A stretch of 64,000 nt of DNA from Rhea pennata (lineage: Eukaryota; Chordata; Aves; Rheiformes; Rheidae), in contig NC_084673.1 in the NCBI RefSeq assembly GCF_028389875.1, forward strand, positions 16,715,501-16,779,500, read 5' to 3'. Positions 1-35,604 of this stretch are shown here, piece by piece; the first letter of the stretch is position 1; each line of letters begins with the position of its first letter. Made by a program: the position numbers and the translations under genes. Under the pieces are notes generated by a model that ran no database searches, was not told the DNA's origin, and saw only the letters and a program-made list of their open reading frames with translations.

Positions 1-3000
1 TGTCCAGCACAGTATGACATGTGATGTGCATATGCTGCATATGAAAATGTTAGTGTACTCAGTGTTAGAGAAGGGATGACTCTTGACAGCTCTGTTATGG
101 GAGCTTTAAAGCAATTGCTTGCTATCTAAAATGTATGAAAACTGTGGTTCATTATTGTTTCAAGCAGATGGCAGTGTTCCTGAGCTGTCGGTTTTCTGGA
201 GGAGGTGGTGGTAGGAAACCAAACCATTAAATGGTGTTGCTCCAGGAAACTGCTGAGTCAAGACTCGGGCAATCACGTGGAATGCCAAAAAAAGAAACCT
301 TTGTTGTGAGGTGAAGAGATCAGAGATCAGGTTGCAGCAGAGACAGCTGCAAAACTTCCTGCAAAGGCACTCTGAAATCTAGTCTACTGACACAGCTGGA
401 AAAACATGTTTCCAGCTTAGCAGGAAGGAGTGGAGGTACAGGAGGCAGTATTTTGTCACAAGCGTATTACAAAAACATGCTTGTATAAATGCAGCCTGAC
501 TTAACCGTATGGTGGTTTCCTTGGCAGGTGAAAGTGAGGTGTAGCTAGGCTTTAACATGGCACTGGTGCAGTGGCTGCTCCTTTGCTATCCCACTGCTGG
601 CATCCTTAATGCTATGGACATCAGGGACACCAGGTGATGGTGTTGCCATTGGTTTTGTGAACCACTGTAATGTTCAGAAGCATTTTCAGCCTTTGCTGGA
701 TATTAAGTGTACTAGAGTAATCAGCAGTCAGGCAGCTTGATAGCAAAAGATAGCAAATGAGAGACTTCTGTGCATATTGTGAATTATGCCAAACTTCTAG
801 AAGTGTTTCAGTTCAATGTAAAATTTTTTTTTTCAGATGATTGACTGACAACTCAATACATTCTTTGCACTTATAACAGCAAAGTGGAAAAATGCCAGTA
901 CTCAATTTTGTATTTTTATCTACATTCATTGTCTGTCAACTTTCTGGAGATGCATCTGTCAGCTTCTGAGTAGGAATTATTTTCTGAAAATGAGTAGCTT
1001 TGTACATGAGATACCTCCTGCCTCCAACTCTTATGAAAGATGTATTGACTGTAAGTTTTTCTGAGAAATTTCAGCAGGAAGTTTCAAACTTAGCAGGAAG
1101 CTGTATTTAAATTACAGAGGTTGTAAGGAATACTTTTTGCTGTACAGTCATTTTCATTTTCTTACCTGGGTATATTACAGCAGGATTTTATCATTACAGC
1201 ATCCCTTGTAACATAGAATAATGTTATTTCCCTCTTACAAAGGCAGTAAGGCAGACAACATGTAATTAGCCTACAGTCACCTGAAGTCTGACAGAGCTAG
1301 GAAAACGGGTTCCACAGACCCTAGGTTGATGCCTAGTCACTGCATTGTCCTGGTTAACAAAACTCTTCTCAGGAATGATCTCTATCCAATTTGAGGTGAC
1401 CTTGCACAGCATCACCTTGAGTAACTGCTCCTGGCTAAGATTTGAAGCAGCAGCAGCCGACACTGTAGAGATAAAGTGGAAGAAATTGAGTCAAAGGAGA
1501 TACAGAACACGGCAAGTTTTATGTGAGGGAGCAGAATCACAACTGTTCAGGTGCAGAGCCGGCTCTCAAGTGGAGCAGGCCTGACCTCTTCCCTTCATGC
1601 AGGCTGCAAGCCAGCTGCGTGCGCACTGTGACAAGGTTCCAGCCAGCCTCTGGAGAGGCTGCGTTTTGTAATCTTCGTTCCCACCTCCAGCCTGAAAGCT
1701 GTACCTCCTTCCCAACACAGTATCTGATAGAACTTGGTCTGACACAGCGTCTTGCTCAGGCTTTAGGGAAAATTAGTGGAGCAGTTTTGCTTCAAGCCTC
1801 AAATTATTACTACTGAAAAATTTTCTTTTTATAGTGAAAGGACTGTTTTTGAAACAAATTATCTGTTTTTGACTCTTAAAGCAAAATGTTTATTCTCAGC
1901 TTCTGTATAGACTACACAAGGGTAAACAGAACATACGTTACTATGTGAAAAATTTCATATGAGGTTTGGTGTGGAGGGGGAAAAAGCTATATATTAATTA
2001 ATTGAACATCTTGCTAATAATCCAGCACTGGTATTTCTTGCAGTATTAGAACCATTCACCATTCCAAACTAAAAAATAAATATATATATCTAGCCTATAT
2101 AGCCTTAAAAATACTGTCCTTGCATACTATCCCCTCCTCATTTGCAAAGTCATAACGACTAAGCTTTGTAAAGAAACATTGCATCCTTCAAGCTCTGCAG
2201 TGGTCTGTACATTACCAAAGATCCTGATGCTGCTGTGCATACCTTAAATACATGGAGCATCTCAATGTTAGACCTACCAGAAGAGAAGCTACTGCAACAT
2301 CCTTATTATTGAAAATGGAGCAGAACCTCTAGATTTTCACTTGTTTAAAAAGACAAAATCTGGTAGTAAAAGCAAATTAAGAATGACACACAGGTTTTCA
2401 TTCAACTAAAACAGAAGTATTTCAAGCTGACGAACAACTGACTGATTTAAGGATTAAACTAAAGAACAACCATCAATAGAAGTTTTGTATTTGCTGAATA
2501 TGTACTATTTTTTCCAGGTTTAAGAAAAGGGCTCCATTTATGGTGCTGCAATTCTTCACCCATTTTTAGAGAGTTAACTTTGAAAGTTATTTCTTTAGCA
2601 TACATCCTAATAATTATTTCCCTTAAGCAGTACAAGATAGTTCTGAGAGACATTGAAACTGCTCTGATCATTTTATGTAGATAAACATCTGTTGCTCCTC
2701 TTCCCAGTTAACTCCTTATTTCACAGAAGATACCCTCTGTGCCAAGTCTACTCTTTCTGTCAGCACCAAAATAAATTTTAAAGAATTCAGCTTGAAAATG
2801 CTACTGTCTCTCTCTCAGAATAAGAATGATGTAAGGCATTTGGTACTTCATACAGTAACAGAAATAAGTATTTACTGCTCTGTAATACTTTCCAAAAGAA
2901 ATAGTATAGATAGAAAAATCTGTCAGTCTCCAAATATGTGTCTGTAATTTTTTAACAAAATTCTGTAGAATTTCAGAGAACATAGGAAGTAGGAAAGGGA

Positions 3001-3690
3001 ATATTATCTTTATGTAAAAATTATTAGTGAAGAAAACATCTTGTGCATTTACATGTCTCCAAGCTGTAATGTGGAAAAAGACATCTGGGCAATAGTATTA
3101 GTGGGAAACATTCACTGGACCCATTTCAAAATGCCATGCCCAAGGAACAGTTTATGATTATAGCAGTGTTGTGCAAGGTCAGCCTCCCTGCAGCATGTGC
3201 AAGTCTTCAGCAGAGAACTTAAGGAGGAATCAGCACTTGCTCTGCAACAGCTGTCGGTCTTTCCAGATCATCTCTCCAGAACTAAGAAAGAAAAAAAATC
3301 ATGACTCTTCCCCCCTCACACCTCCACTGCAAGTCCTCAGTGCTCCCTCTCTGAGCAGGAGTTGCACTAAGGGAAACAAGACAGGTGGAAGATATTCCTG
3401 ACAAATCCCACTCAGATTTAGTCCAGTGATTCCAAATGGCTGAAGGAAAATATGAAGATGGCTCAATCTACAGTACCAGAAGCAGGTTACTTGATGAACC
3501 CTGTCCTTTGTACTTTAATGATTGTAACAGAACCATGACAAAGTTACTAGATGTACTGGCAAACAACCAATAATGCTGTCTCCTGTTCAGGCCACTGGCA
3601 TACCAGGCAAGTACCCTCCTGTAACAGCACCAAACCATCAGGTTTGGTATTTTTAAGATTTCTGTCACTTTTGCATCTAATCCTCACTTA
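1..3690. other. Intergenic DNA, no gene recognised
   Basis: AT-rich non-coding sequence. All open frames are short (97 codons or fewer), overlap one another on both strands and match no family I recognise. No splice-joined coding series, RNA gene or CpG island is visible. A short near-perfect inverted repeat lies at 394-417. The neighbour further left is outside the window. Confidence 0.7.
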
Positions 3691-3697
3691 AAGTTTG

Positions 3698-3755
3698 CAA
3701 GGTTGGACTCAATCCCTCTAGAAGCTCATTTCCTCCCCTTCCAATCTTTTTCTTT
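3698..3755 (+). repeat. Possible degenerate CR1 fragment
   Basis: The stretch beginning GGTTGGACTCAAT and ending near CTTCCAATC resembles the 3' portion of CR1 elements, where a GGTTGGACT motif is followed by a conserved CCTTCCAACC-like block. It is short and diverged and could be chance; a repeat-library search would settle it. A CTTT/poly-T tract follows directly (3745-3776). Confidence 0.3.
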
Positions 3756-4009
3756 CTTTCTTTCTTTTTTTTTTTTAAAGCTAGGTCTTAAAGAAGATTC
3801 AGGAATGGAAGCCACTTAGAAAACTCAAGGGATTTTAATGACTGAATGAAAAAGGAACTACTCATATTTAAGCAGCAAACAGGTATTTTGTTATGAAAGC
3901 ACAAGCTAAAGATTTCAAGGAAGCCACAAACATCAGTAAGCCCAACATACAGAAGTTTGAGTAAGAAGGCATTTTACACACAATTTTATCAACACAAAAC
4001 TGTTTAATA

Positions 4010-4015
4010 TTTATT
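4010..4015 (-). terminator. CUL4B: Candidate distal CUL4B poly(A) signal
   Basis: On the minus strand this reads AATAAA, followed about 20 nt downstream by a GT-rich TTTTGTGTTG segment, the usual layout of a cleavage site. It lies about 3.5 kb beyond the stop codon. Other minus-strand AATAAA hexamers at 4623-4628 and 5402-5407 could serve shorter forms. Which is used cannot be told from sequence. Confidence 0.35.
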
Positions 4016-5978
4016 AAATGACACAAAATACCTAGATAACAGACTCACTCTTTGAAAGGACATGTATTTACATTATTTACCAACTTAAGAAAGACTCTCT
4101 GTACCCATGCCAGACTTGTTATGAAACATTAAAAAGGTTTTGCTTTTTGCATCAAAGGATGCAATGGTGACACATGCCCTGTTTGCAAGTCTGCATAAAC
4201 TATAACTTTTTGATGCAGTGAAAAAGCACAATTGTATATTCTGGTAGCCGAGTGAAGAGGCTTCTGAAAAGTAACAGGGTTGTTTCTCCCTCCCCTCCTC
4301 TCCCTCCCCCCAACATACCTTGAAGGATTCTTATACAAAAAGTATATTACATTTTTGAATGCTGCTGTACTCTTACAATTTTAGCATAACTTTTCAAAGA
4401 AAATACTCTTTCTACTGTACGAAATCACTAAAAACAAAGTGGTATTTGAACATTTCTTTAGATGCACCTTTTTTTTTTTTTTTTTTAAAAAAAGAAAGCA
4501 TTAGGGCAAATGATATGTTTAGGAAAAATAAAGACTAACTGAAAAAAAAAAAAGGGAGAAGAGACCAAAATATGAACCACAGCTAAAGCAACTTAACAAT
4601 TTGCTTTTTTTTTTTTTTTTTTTTTATTAACTATTTACTTTGGCACCTTTGTGTAACCTATAGAACAAAACAATGTTTACAACACATTTGCAATTACAGC
4701 ATTTAAACAAAATGGTCACTTTTTAAACCAGCCAAGACAAAAAAATAGTCCATTTATGGGTATAAAGATTAAAAAACCTAAAATATATATTTCTAAGAAT
4801 AAACTGCAATTTCTTATGAACAAGGTGCTATAAACTGCATGCAAGAGTCAAGATTAAAAATGTGTGGCCAAACAGACAAGCTGTGTTATAGCCAGATGAG
4901 CTGTGGTCCAAGCCCACATTATTTTTTATATAGAGATATATATGGCTCAATAGGCAGGCACATGATCCCAGCAAAGAGTTGTGGAGTTGTTCAGCTGGAC
5001 AATAATCTTGGCTGCAGCTTTGTCATTAACCAGGAATGAGCAAGACCTTAGCAGAAGAGATGAACAAGTTCTTGGGGGAAAAGCCATGAAGATACAAGAA
5101 CGAAAGGCTTCTTCCCTGCCCCCTCTCACCCATCTTCTCAGCCTAGCCAATATTCTCAAAGTTGTTCTTTGGGTTGCTTTAACTAGATTGCCAACAAAAA
5201 GCTTAGGGTCTGCCTCAGATCTTGAAGTCTGATGAGATCTTCTGTGTTATAGTTTCTGCACCTAAATTACTGAAATAGATCTGATAAAAATTAAATAAGC
5301 ATTTGGACCTTTTTTGGTGATTTGACTGAATGTAATACACTTGTCTAATGAGGGAGGATTTTACTTTTGCCTTTTTTTTAAAAAAAACTTTAAAGTTTTT
5401 TTTTATTTGCTGTAATAGACTGAACAGAACCAGTTCAGTATTGATTTTCGTCATCATCTGCCTTCTAAAGAGTTAAGTATTATGCTTCTTCTCCAAAATA
5501 CCTTTTTAAAAAGTAATCTTTTATTGGCTGAAGATAGAAAACACATACAAGGAAAAGGAACATTGACTGCAGAATACAGAAGGCTTTTTTTTCAGGCATT
5601 CTTTCCTCCCTAGTGGATCTCTATTTGAACTAATCCTTAAAGATCTGCCTCTGTTTGCAGGAGCAGTGTCCAAGTTTCTTACTAAAATTCTATTGGTAGC
5701 ATTTTTCTTACAGAGGCAAGGGTGTTCCTGGATGTCTACCAGTGATTATGCTGCAATAGTGTCAAGGAATAGGTAGATTTTCTGCAGATTGTTTCATGAG
5801 CTGTATACGACAGTTAGTAGAGGTTGGCAACAATTAATTAAGTAAGAAGAAAACATCTGCTTCATCTGTCAACTGAGGACTGTATATAGAAGAGCTTGGG
5901 AAAAAAAAAACACAGCTGGAGAAAATATGGAATTAAACAGTGGACCAAAAAAGCAGTAGGGATGGGATGTGTCAGATA

Positions 5979-6042
5979 CTATATATATATATATATAAAT
6001 ATACACACACACTCTCTCCCCCTAACACACACACACACACAC
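5979..6042. repeat. Compound (AT)n/(CA)n microsatellite
   Basis: An AT dinucleotide run (5979-5997) is followed by two CA runs separated by a CTCTCTCCCCCTAA spacer. This is a likely length-polymorphic locus inside the presumed CUL4B 3' UTR. Confidence 0.9.
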
Positions 6043-7549
6043 CCCTGAATATGGGATCACAGTGATAAAAGTTATAGATTGTAAGGACTTAAGTTACATT
6101 GCCTTTGAACAAAAAAATAACATCTTGCTTTCAAGAAATATCTGGTATTCTCCAGGACTATCAGTGCCTGAAAGAGGATGAGGTTTTCATTGTGCTCTGC
6201 AACACAGCTGATGGTAGGTCTAAAGCTTAGCTGGGTAAGGAAGAACAGTTTCATGGAGGAGTTACATTTTCTGCTGACACTTTTTCTTCTCTTCTGCCCC
6301 CCTCCCCCCCCCCCCAATATTCTGGACAGACACTACTATAGCAATAAAAAATCATTCCATCGAAACAAAGCTCTGCATTCAAGTGACTTATTCTCCCATG
6401 TTTTATAAAGATGCAAGGAATGCTCTCTGGTCATCTAAGGAAATAGCTTCTAGATGCCTCGTAGCAATACTTAACTATCTTTCTATATGAGAGGTAGGTG
6501 TCTGGGTTCTAGGAGGCCTGCCACATCTAGGGCTGAGTTCTTAAAGCTTTAAGTTAAAGCAATCCAAAGCAGGGCAGTCTTATTAAAAGCTGCCCTGTCT
6601 AAACCTTGAGGTTAGTTCAAGTTTAGAATGTTGCAAAGCAAAACAAGTATTAAAATCCATTTGTAATTTTTGTTCTTATAGCTTTACCAAAAGAACAGTG
6701 TGGCTTTTCATAAATATCTTTAAATAGATTCTCTTTGTAGAGTATTGCTGCCAAGAGGTGAAAGCCTCCTACCCATGACTGGTGGAAAAAAAAAAAAGTC
6801 GCTTTTTCCATTATGGCTCTTTTATGCTTAAAATTCCCCAAAGTGAACACTAAGTTTTATAGGCAAGCCATATAAATATAAACCTGAACCTGTTTTGTTG
6901 TAACAGTTATGTAAGAATGGTGTTTGTATATATAATATATATGCCCACACTGCAAACTTTATACATCATTTTATATTGGTACAATTTTGTTTTAATTGTG
7001 ACTAAGAATATATTCCATCAGATCATAAGTATAGCTCAGCTTATTCCCCATTTTCCCACCCTCAAAGGAAAAATCCAAGTGTGGGTATCCACCAAACCAA
7101 TGGTATGTTGCTAATTGAAATGCATTCTGTACAGTAAATTAAAAGTTTGCATGCAGTTTAAGCATTTTAAAGGCTATTTTCTTATATTAATTAACCTTCT
7201 GTTTCTGTTTAAAGGTGTGAAAGACATCTGTCATATATCAAGGGACTCCTCTTCAGACCCAGAGACAAATGGAATCACGAAGACCAGGTACTTTCTTGCA
7301 GCCTTCTGCACATCTTACTAAATAACATGCAAAGAGTTCAACAGCATTCTTCGTAAAATGTAAATAGTACTCTTTAAATGGGCATGTTAACCACTGAAAG
7401 AAGTCCACTCTACTATACTTTTCCATTACACTGCTTTCATTCAGTCATCGGTAGTATAAAAAGTCAATTAATGGGATCAACAGGCTAGTTTATCCACTGG
7501 CAATTGCGTATGACACCAAGTGTGCAGTAAAACAAAGGCCAACATATGT

Positions 7550-29483
<21,934 letters not shown>

Positions 29484-29729
29484 GAACACACAGAAGTGAA
29501 CAGGCTGAGGGGCATCAAATCCTTGTGGAGTGACAAAGGGAGTACGAGAGTTTTAGAGTTAGTCTCTGCTTGCTGGCTTTCAGGAGAGTCTGTCAACTCT
29601 TTTTTCTCTCCTCCTTTTATGAGCAGAGTCTCTCCGTGTCCTCTCTCCTCTGCTCTCTTCTTTCGCGGAGGAATCGCTTTATTTCCTCCCTTCCCCTTTT
29701 CTTTATTACTGCTGCTTCTCGTGGTTCGT

Positions 29730-30620
29730 CTCCGCGTTCAAGCCTCTCCCGGGGAGCGGCTCCGCTCCGGCCTCTCTCCACCCGCCAGCTCCCGTCCGCT
29801 CTCCTCTCCACGGCCTGGGTCTCGCCGCCGCTCCCCCGCGCGCTCCGTCCGCTCCCCGCCGCCTCCGGCCGCCGCGTCTCCGCCGAGCAGCAGCCGGGAG
29901 GGCCGAGCGCGGCTGCCGCCCGCCTCGGCTCCAGCCCCGGGCCCGCGCTCCGGCCGCTCGCGCTCCCGCGGGGACAGCCCGGCCCGGGCTTGTTATTGTC
30001 AATACAAGGCGGAGAGGCAGCCTAAAGATGGCGGCACATCCGGTCGCCAGGCATGCTGGGCCGCAGCCGCCCGGAAGCGCGGCCGGAGCCCCGCGGCGGT
30101 AGCGGCGGCTCTCGCCTCGCCGCCGGCCGCGCCGCGCCGCCCTCCCCACGCGGCGCCGCGCCGCGCCGCGCTCCTTGCTCCTGCCGGCGGCCGCGGGCGA
30201 GGCCGCCTCCGCCCGCTCCTTTCCGTTACCCTCTGACCTACCGGAAGTAATCATGGTTGCCGGCAGCCGGTGACGGGCGCGCTCGTTACCCCGGCGCGCG
30301 CCGGCGTGTGGTGCGTCGTGCGGAAGGGGGCGGGGCCTCGGCCCTCCGCGTGGCGGGAGCGGCAGGGGCGGGGCTCGCGCGCGCGCGCGGGGGGGCGGGG
30401 CGGGGCGGGGCGCGGCTTGGCCCTCGTGAGCCCCCGTACGGCCGCGGCGCGGGGGCGGCCGCCCGGCGGCGCGCGAGACTCGGGCGCGCGGGCGCGCGGC
30501 CGCCGTCGGCCAGCGCTGAGGGCGCCGGGCCGCGAGCGCGCCGCGCTGGGCGCCCCCCCCCCCCCCCCCCCCACAGCGCGTTTCGGAGACGGAGAGGTTT
30601 CGTCTTCGCTGCTCATAAAC
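29730..30620 (-). promoter_or_regulatory. CUL4B: CUL4B CpG-island promoter and 5' UTR region
   Basis: An abrupt switch to very GC- and CpG-rich DNA directly upstream of the CUL4B start. Visible elements: an ETS-type CCGGAAGT (30241-30248), a YY1-like AAGATGGCGGC (30025-30035), and a ZNF143/THAP11-like GCATGCTGGG (30051-30060). No TATA box is evident. The transcription start probably lies around 29.8-30.2 kb, but the exact position cannot be read. The large open frames on both strands here are GC-content artefacts. Confidence 0.8.
30553..30572. repeat. Poly-C tract of 20
   Basis: Twenty consecutive C at the outer edge of the CUL4B CpG island, preceded by GC and followed by ACAGCGCG. Such a run may form a G-quadruplex on the minus strand and is prone to length error in assemblies. 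Confidence 0.9.
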
Positions 30621-30699
30621 ACATAAGAACCGTTGTGTTCTCAGTATCACGCTGCCTAGTGTGTTCGGGCTGGCGCTGGCCCGGAGCGTAGCACTCTGA

Positions 30700-33600
30700 A
30701 AAAAGAGCTCGGGGGCCGACACAGGCCCTGAGCTGTCAGCGGCTCTCTGTGATGCTGGTGGTTTTCTGTTATTAAGGGAGATGTGAACTCTCCGAGAATA
30801 CTGTAGTTCGATCGGGGCTGAGAAATAGCTGCAGAAAGAGTGATGGAACAAGCTGTGAGGTGTTGTTTCAGGAGAGAGGCTCACAGGACCTCGCTGAGGG
30901 TTTGCACCTGCCTTTCGGACAGAGGAGCTCCTCAGGGGAAGGCTGTTGGCAGTTGTGTTCTTAACAGAAAAAGATATACAAGCTTGTCTTGACAGAAAGT
31001 GGTTTGTACAGAAATGAATGTAATTTTCCTGAGTTTTTTTCTGGAGCATGTTTGCTATCTGAGTAGCTGTCAGACAGCTCCTAAGGCCTGAAACCTAATC
31101 ATGGAGTTGTGTAGAAAAGTACTTTTTCCAGTTTAAAAAAAAATTAGTTTGTTTCTGACTGGATGCTGAACAAGTTATATAGTTGCAAAAGCTCTAATGA
31201 ATTACATTCCAAATCATGTACAATAGAAATAAACAGGTTTGCTAGGTAAGCAAAGCTCTAATGATTACACAGTCAAGTTTTCCTCTTTTCCACTGAGACA
31301 GATGGAGAAGAAGGGAAAATTCTGAATCCATCATATGTAGAATATGATCCTACCAGGAGATCTTCCTAGGAGTAGGAAGGGTTGTAAAACTATCTGCTAG
31401 ATGTCCCAGTTGCTTGGCCAGTCTTAGCTAGGTATCATGCTTTTAAAATTGTTACTAAAAAGTAACTGTGCAACCAGAGCAATGGTGCCCAGCTTTTTGG
31501 TGGTGAGGCTCAGTAGCTATGAGAGCTGGGTTACAAAGTTCTAGTCTAAAGATATTCTTCCAAAATTCTTTATACAAATAAATTTGTATTAGGCAAGGAG
31601 TTAGCTACCTTGAAGCCTGTGCACACCAACAAAAAGCCTATGTATTTGGAAGAGAAAATGGAGATATGGAGACCAAACTGGAGATTAGCTCTGCTCTGAA
31701 GGGAGCCCATGACCAGGGTGAATTCAGCTTTCCGAAGAAAAGAAATAAGAGCTTCCAGGGTGAAAAAAAGCCATTTTTGGAGAATTATTAACTGATCTTG
31801 CTGTTTCATGCTTGTGTGAAACCAGTGGTTCAGAGGGCTTCAGTGAAATGTGCTATTTATTAGGAGTTACTGAGGGTAAGAGTTTTTGCCTTGGGTTTCT
31901 AATGTGTGTGAGAGTATGATGAATTTTTCACTACTATTTTTTAAAATGTCACCACACCAGTAAGGATTGTTATCTTGGCAAAGTATTATTAAAAATGACA
32001 TTCTGAGGAATGCAAAAAATGTATGGAATAGTTTGTCGGTGTGAGAAATTTTCCCTTTCACTTTCTAATCTGAGTATGAGGAATGTTATTGTGCTTTAGT
32101 TAAAATTGGATCTTGGATTGTAGCTTACTATTTTAAGTGATGAGACAAAGTAAGAGAATGTTTTGCATTTAAATGCTTGAATATTTATATAATGCTACGA
32201 TTCTTTCTTTTCCTATTTTTTTAATATTAGTATGTTCCTAACTCTGTATTTTACAATTTGAATAAATTTTACCGTTTATAAAAGCTCGATTTTATATTGT
32301 ATTATAAAATTAATCTTAATTGTTAGGTTTTAATTAATTATATAATACCAAGATTGACATCCTTGATTGATTTTCTTTCGTGTAGCAGTTAGCAAAATGA
32401 TGACCTGATCTCTTTAGTCCTTTTCTCTCTCCCCTTTATGTCAGAGATAATGTTTCCATTGCTCTCAAAGGAAAAAAGAATTGTGGCCCCTATGTATGCT
32501 GCTCTTGCAGTTCACTGCATAAAGAACAAAATCATGCATGTTTGCTCTTCAAGGAGATAAAGAACAATATGATAAAATCCTCTATCTATAGTTTTCATTA
32601 TTATTCACAATTACAGAATTTCATTATTATCCACAATAAACACTGTAAAACATAATTGTCTGCACCAGAACCAATTTTTGTGTTTGGCAGTTGAGATCTT
32701 CATGGGAGACCAGGTATGTTTTACTCCTCCACCCTGAAGCATGGCATGTGGCACTGTCACCTTTTCCTGCGGCGGATTTCCTGACTGGCTCCAGATCCAC
32801 TGTTTGACAAGCAAACACACCTCTCACAATCCTGTAGGTAGGACCTTGTTTCCTGTTCTCAAACTGGGGAAGAATGCCTTCTGCGTCGCTAGTTTGAAGG
32901 CATCTGCAGTTTTTTCTTGTTAAACACATTTTGTATTTAAGTAATTGTAGTAGTATTAACTCTTTCACTTTTGAAAGTTTTTTTTTTTTACAAAGTAGTA
33001 TAATACATAAGAAAACAATGCTATATCTGCAAATAAGCAAATTGTTATTGTGAAAGCAAAATAAAGACAGTGTTGTGTAATAGCTAATAATATGACAGAA
33101 AGGCATGCTAAAGATCTTAAAATGAGATGACTTCTTGTTCCATCCATCATCTTTCTTCATGTTCTGACAGATGTGGGGTTTTACATATGCTTTGACAAAA
33201 CTACAAGCAAAGTATCTTTGATCAATTTGAATACTTTAAAAATAGTTTGGCAGTTTGAAGAAATTACTTCATTTTTAAACTTAAAGTCTATCCTTTGCAG
33301 CAGTTTTGCAGGTCAGGACAAAATCTTATTGGAATCAGGAACATGAGGATGTTAATACTGGATCAGTCCATCCACTGCGTGGCTATTGCATCAGAGGCAG
33401 GTACATACCTACTACAGGTTGAGAATGCATTTGCAAGGGAACTTTTTAAACTCTTTTAGAAAATACATTTGCCCTTGGGGGAGAGTGACTTTTTTGAAAA
33501 TTAATTTTTAATTCATATTGCCTTGACTATTGCTGTTATTTTTATATGTGCATAAAATGCCTAAAGAGTTTTACCCGCTTAAGTGGCATGTTTGAGCTGA

Positions 33601-35270
33601 AATGCCTTTTTGCAAAAAATAAGGTACTTCTTTTTAAAAATGTGATTTTACTTTCAAAAGTGACTGTGTAAAAATAATTTCTTAATAGAACAATGCCATG
33701 TTTGAAGTCAGGTTGTATCTTGCTGTCTTGAGAAACAAAAATAGTGCTGTAACTCCCAGTAGTCCCACAGCACCAATGCTCCGAGGAGGGCATTCAGGTT
33801 TGTTTCTTGTGCAGCCCCAGCAGTGCTGCTTGCTAAGCTGATGTGCTGGGGCGCTGCAGCCATCCTGGGCATAACTGCTTTGCAAAAATGGAGAGGCTCA
33901 GAGGGGAACAATAAAAATGAGCAAAATGCTAAGGGCTAGTGATGTTTGAAAGAAAATAGGAGTCTGACTCTCATGTGGTTGGATCAAAACCAACAAACTA
34001 GAACTGATGAGCTTATGAGATGAATGAGAGTGTAGTTGGGAGATGTCTTGAGCCTGTTTAAGCGTGGGCTCCTCTATAGTGCCGCTCCTAAGCTCATCCA
34101 GTCCTCTGCAGTAGCAGCAGTGCTTGTGAGCTGTAGCTCTCTGAACCTGCTCCCTGGGCTGATCCAGGTGGACACCTTTCTTTTTGTGGGAGGATAGAGT
34201 CAATTTTATTTTTTGGGTAAATCAGGTCCTTTAGCTAGTTTTTTGTGAGGGACTGGGAGAATGTACTGGGGTGAGGAGAGCATGTTCTGACAGCCTCGAT
34301 TAGATAATGTGAGCTGCTGTGGAACAGACTGAGAAAGTGGAACACAGTAGTTTTTCTAAAACTATGAAGGAAGCAGAGTAATTTAAGTGTGTATATGGTG
34401 TCAGGAAAAAGGATTTTTACTGCTTCCTTTTAAGAGTCTGTTGGCCTAATGTAGCTGACTGGAAACTTTCCCTGTTACTTAATTTATTTAGGTAGGAAAA
34501 AAAAAAAGCACTGATGGTTCAATGCGGGAACCAATCTCGTTTTGGCAGAGACGCAGATCAGGTTAAATTGGCCTTTCGTATAAACATTTATGTGATTATC
34601 TGAACTGTGCTGCTTACTGGTAAATGTGATTGTTTTAACGTTGCACTGACCAGCAATGAGAAATCACAATAAAATTTTCCCTCTGATACTTATTGGCTGT
34701 TAGGCATCTGCTGAGTTTGAAAGTAGTTGTGTCATCGTAAACACTATGCAGACAGGCTTTTCTGGTTAAAAGAATGTGGTAGATAAATGGAGGCGGCTCC
34801 AGGGTGCCGGTGTGCCTGGCGTGAATTTCTCTGACTTTTATTGTTAGTCTCTCTGAGCTTTCGAGTTTCATCTCCTGGGATTTTGTCTTTGCCGGGTGAA
34901 TACCGCCTGCCTGCGGTCCCGAGCTCCTTGGGAGCGTGTTTTTACGCCGCCCGGGATGCAAGGAGAGGGCACCGGTGAGGGAGCGCTGGCGAGCCGAGGC
35001 CACGAACGAAGGCGTGGTGAAGGACTTGGGAATGGCATTCCCTGAATTTCCTGTTAAAGTCGAGCCTATTCTTCAAAGGCCTCTTTTGATTGCTGTAATT
35101 GTGCATATATGACATATACGCGTTGGCGTGGTTGTGGTATGTACAGCAGGTGGCTTTCAGCCGCTCGGTCTGCTGCTGCACACGCTGCTTTCCCGCAGTA
35201 GCGCTGCCTGAGGTAGCAGCTGCCGCTTGTTACTGCGCCTTGCGTACAGCTGCTTTGGTGATCACACGGG
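30700..35270. other. Intergenic between CUL4B and MCTS1 promoters
   Basis: AT-rich sequence separating the two head-to-head genes. No exon with coding homology, RNA gene or recognisable transposon was found. Frames up to 177 codons (for example 32627-33160 minus) show no domain and no splice-consistent partner. Confidence 0.7.
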
Positions 35271-35604
35271 AGAGCGAGAACAGGGCGGCGGGGCTGGCAC
35301 CGCCTCGCGTCTAACCGCCGTGAGCTGCGCGGCGGCGGCCTTCGCCACACGGGCGGCGCGCGGCGGGGCGGGGCCGGGCGGCGCGCGGGCTCCTGGGAGC
35401 TGTAGTCGCCGCCGGGCGCCGCGTTGAGGCTGCGCGCGCCGCGTTGTTATGGTGCGGCGCGACAGGCCGTAAAGCGCGCGGCGCTTCCGGCTGGCGCGGA
35501 GGGCAGGGCCGGGACGGGAGCCTCGTGCGAGGAGCCGTGGCCGCCCGCGCCGCCGCCCGGCCCCAGCCCCATCCCCCGCCCGCCCGGCCCCCGCCGCCCC
35601 CAGG
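35270..35604 (+). promoter_or_regulatory. MCTS1: MCTS1 CpG-island promoter and 5' UTR
   Basis: A GC-rich island ending at the MCTS1 start codon and running on to about 35760. It contains CTGGGAGCTGTAGT (35393-35406), close to the ZNF143/THAP11 element, and an inverted ETS site CTTCCGG (35484-35490). Transcription probably begins around 35.4-35.5 kb. No TATA box is seen. Confidence 0.75.

Larger units (their letters stand above)
4010..7549 (-). other. CUL4B: Probable 3' UTR of CUL4B
   Basis: The sequence directly after the CUL4B stop codon is AT-rich and non-coding, with several poly(A) hexamers on the minus strand. A UTR of a few kilobases is in keeping with mammalian CUL4B transcripts. The extent is inferred, not seen. 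It contains long T runs (4469-4486, 4602-4625), a TA/CA microsatellite (5979-6042) and a C run near 6297-6316. Confidence 0.4.

Noticed and set aside
1266-1463. 65-codon minus-strand frame near the left end
   Set aside because: No recognised family; overlaps opposite-strand frames of similar length, so no support for a gene.
29706-31049. 447-codon minus-strand open frame over the CUL4B promoter
   Set aside because: Arg/Pro/Ala/Gly-rich composition from CpG-island sequence; no domains, and other frames across the same island are equally open.
32627-33160. 177-codon minus-strand frame between CUL4B and MCTS1
   Set aside because: Low-complexity hydrophobic and Lys-rich stretches, no recognisable family and no promoter features.
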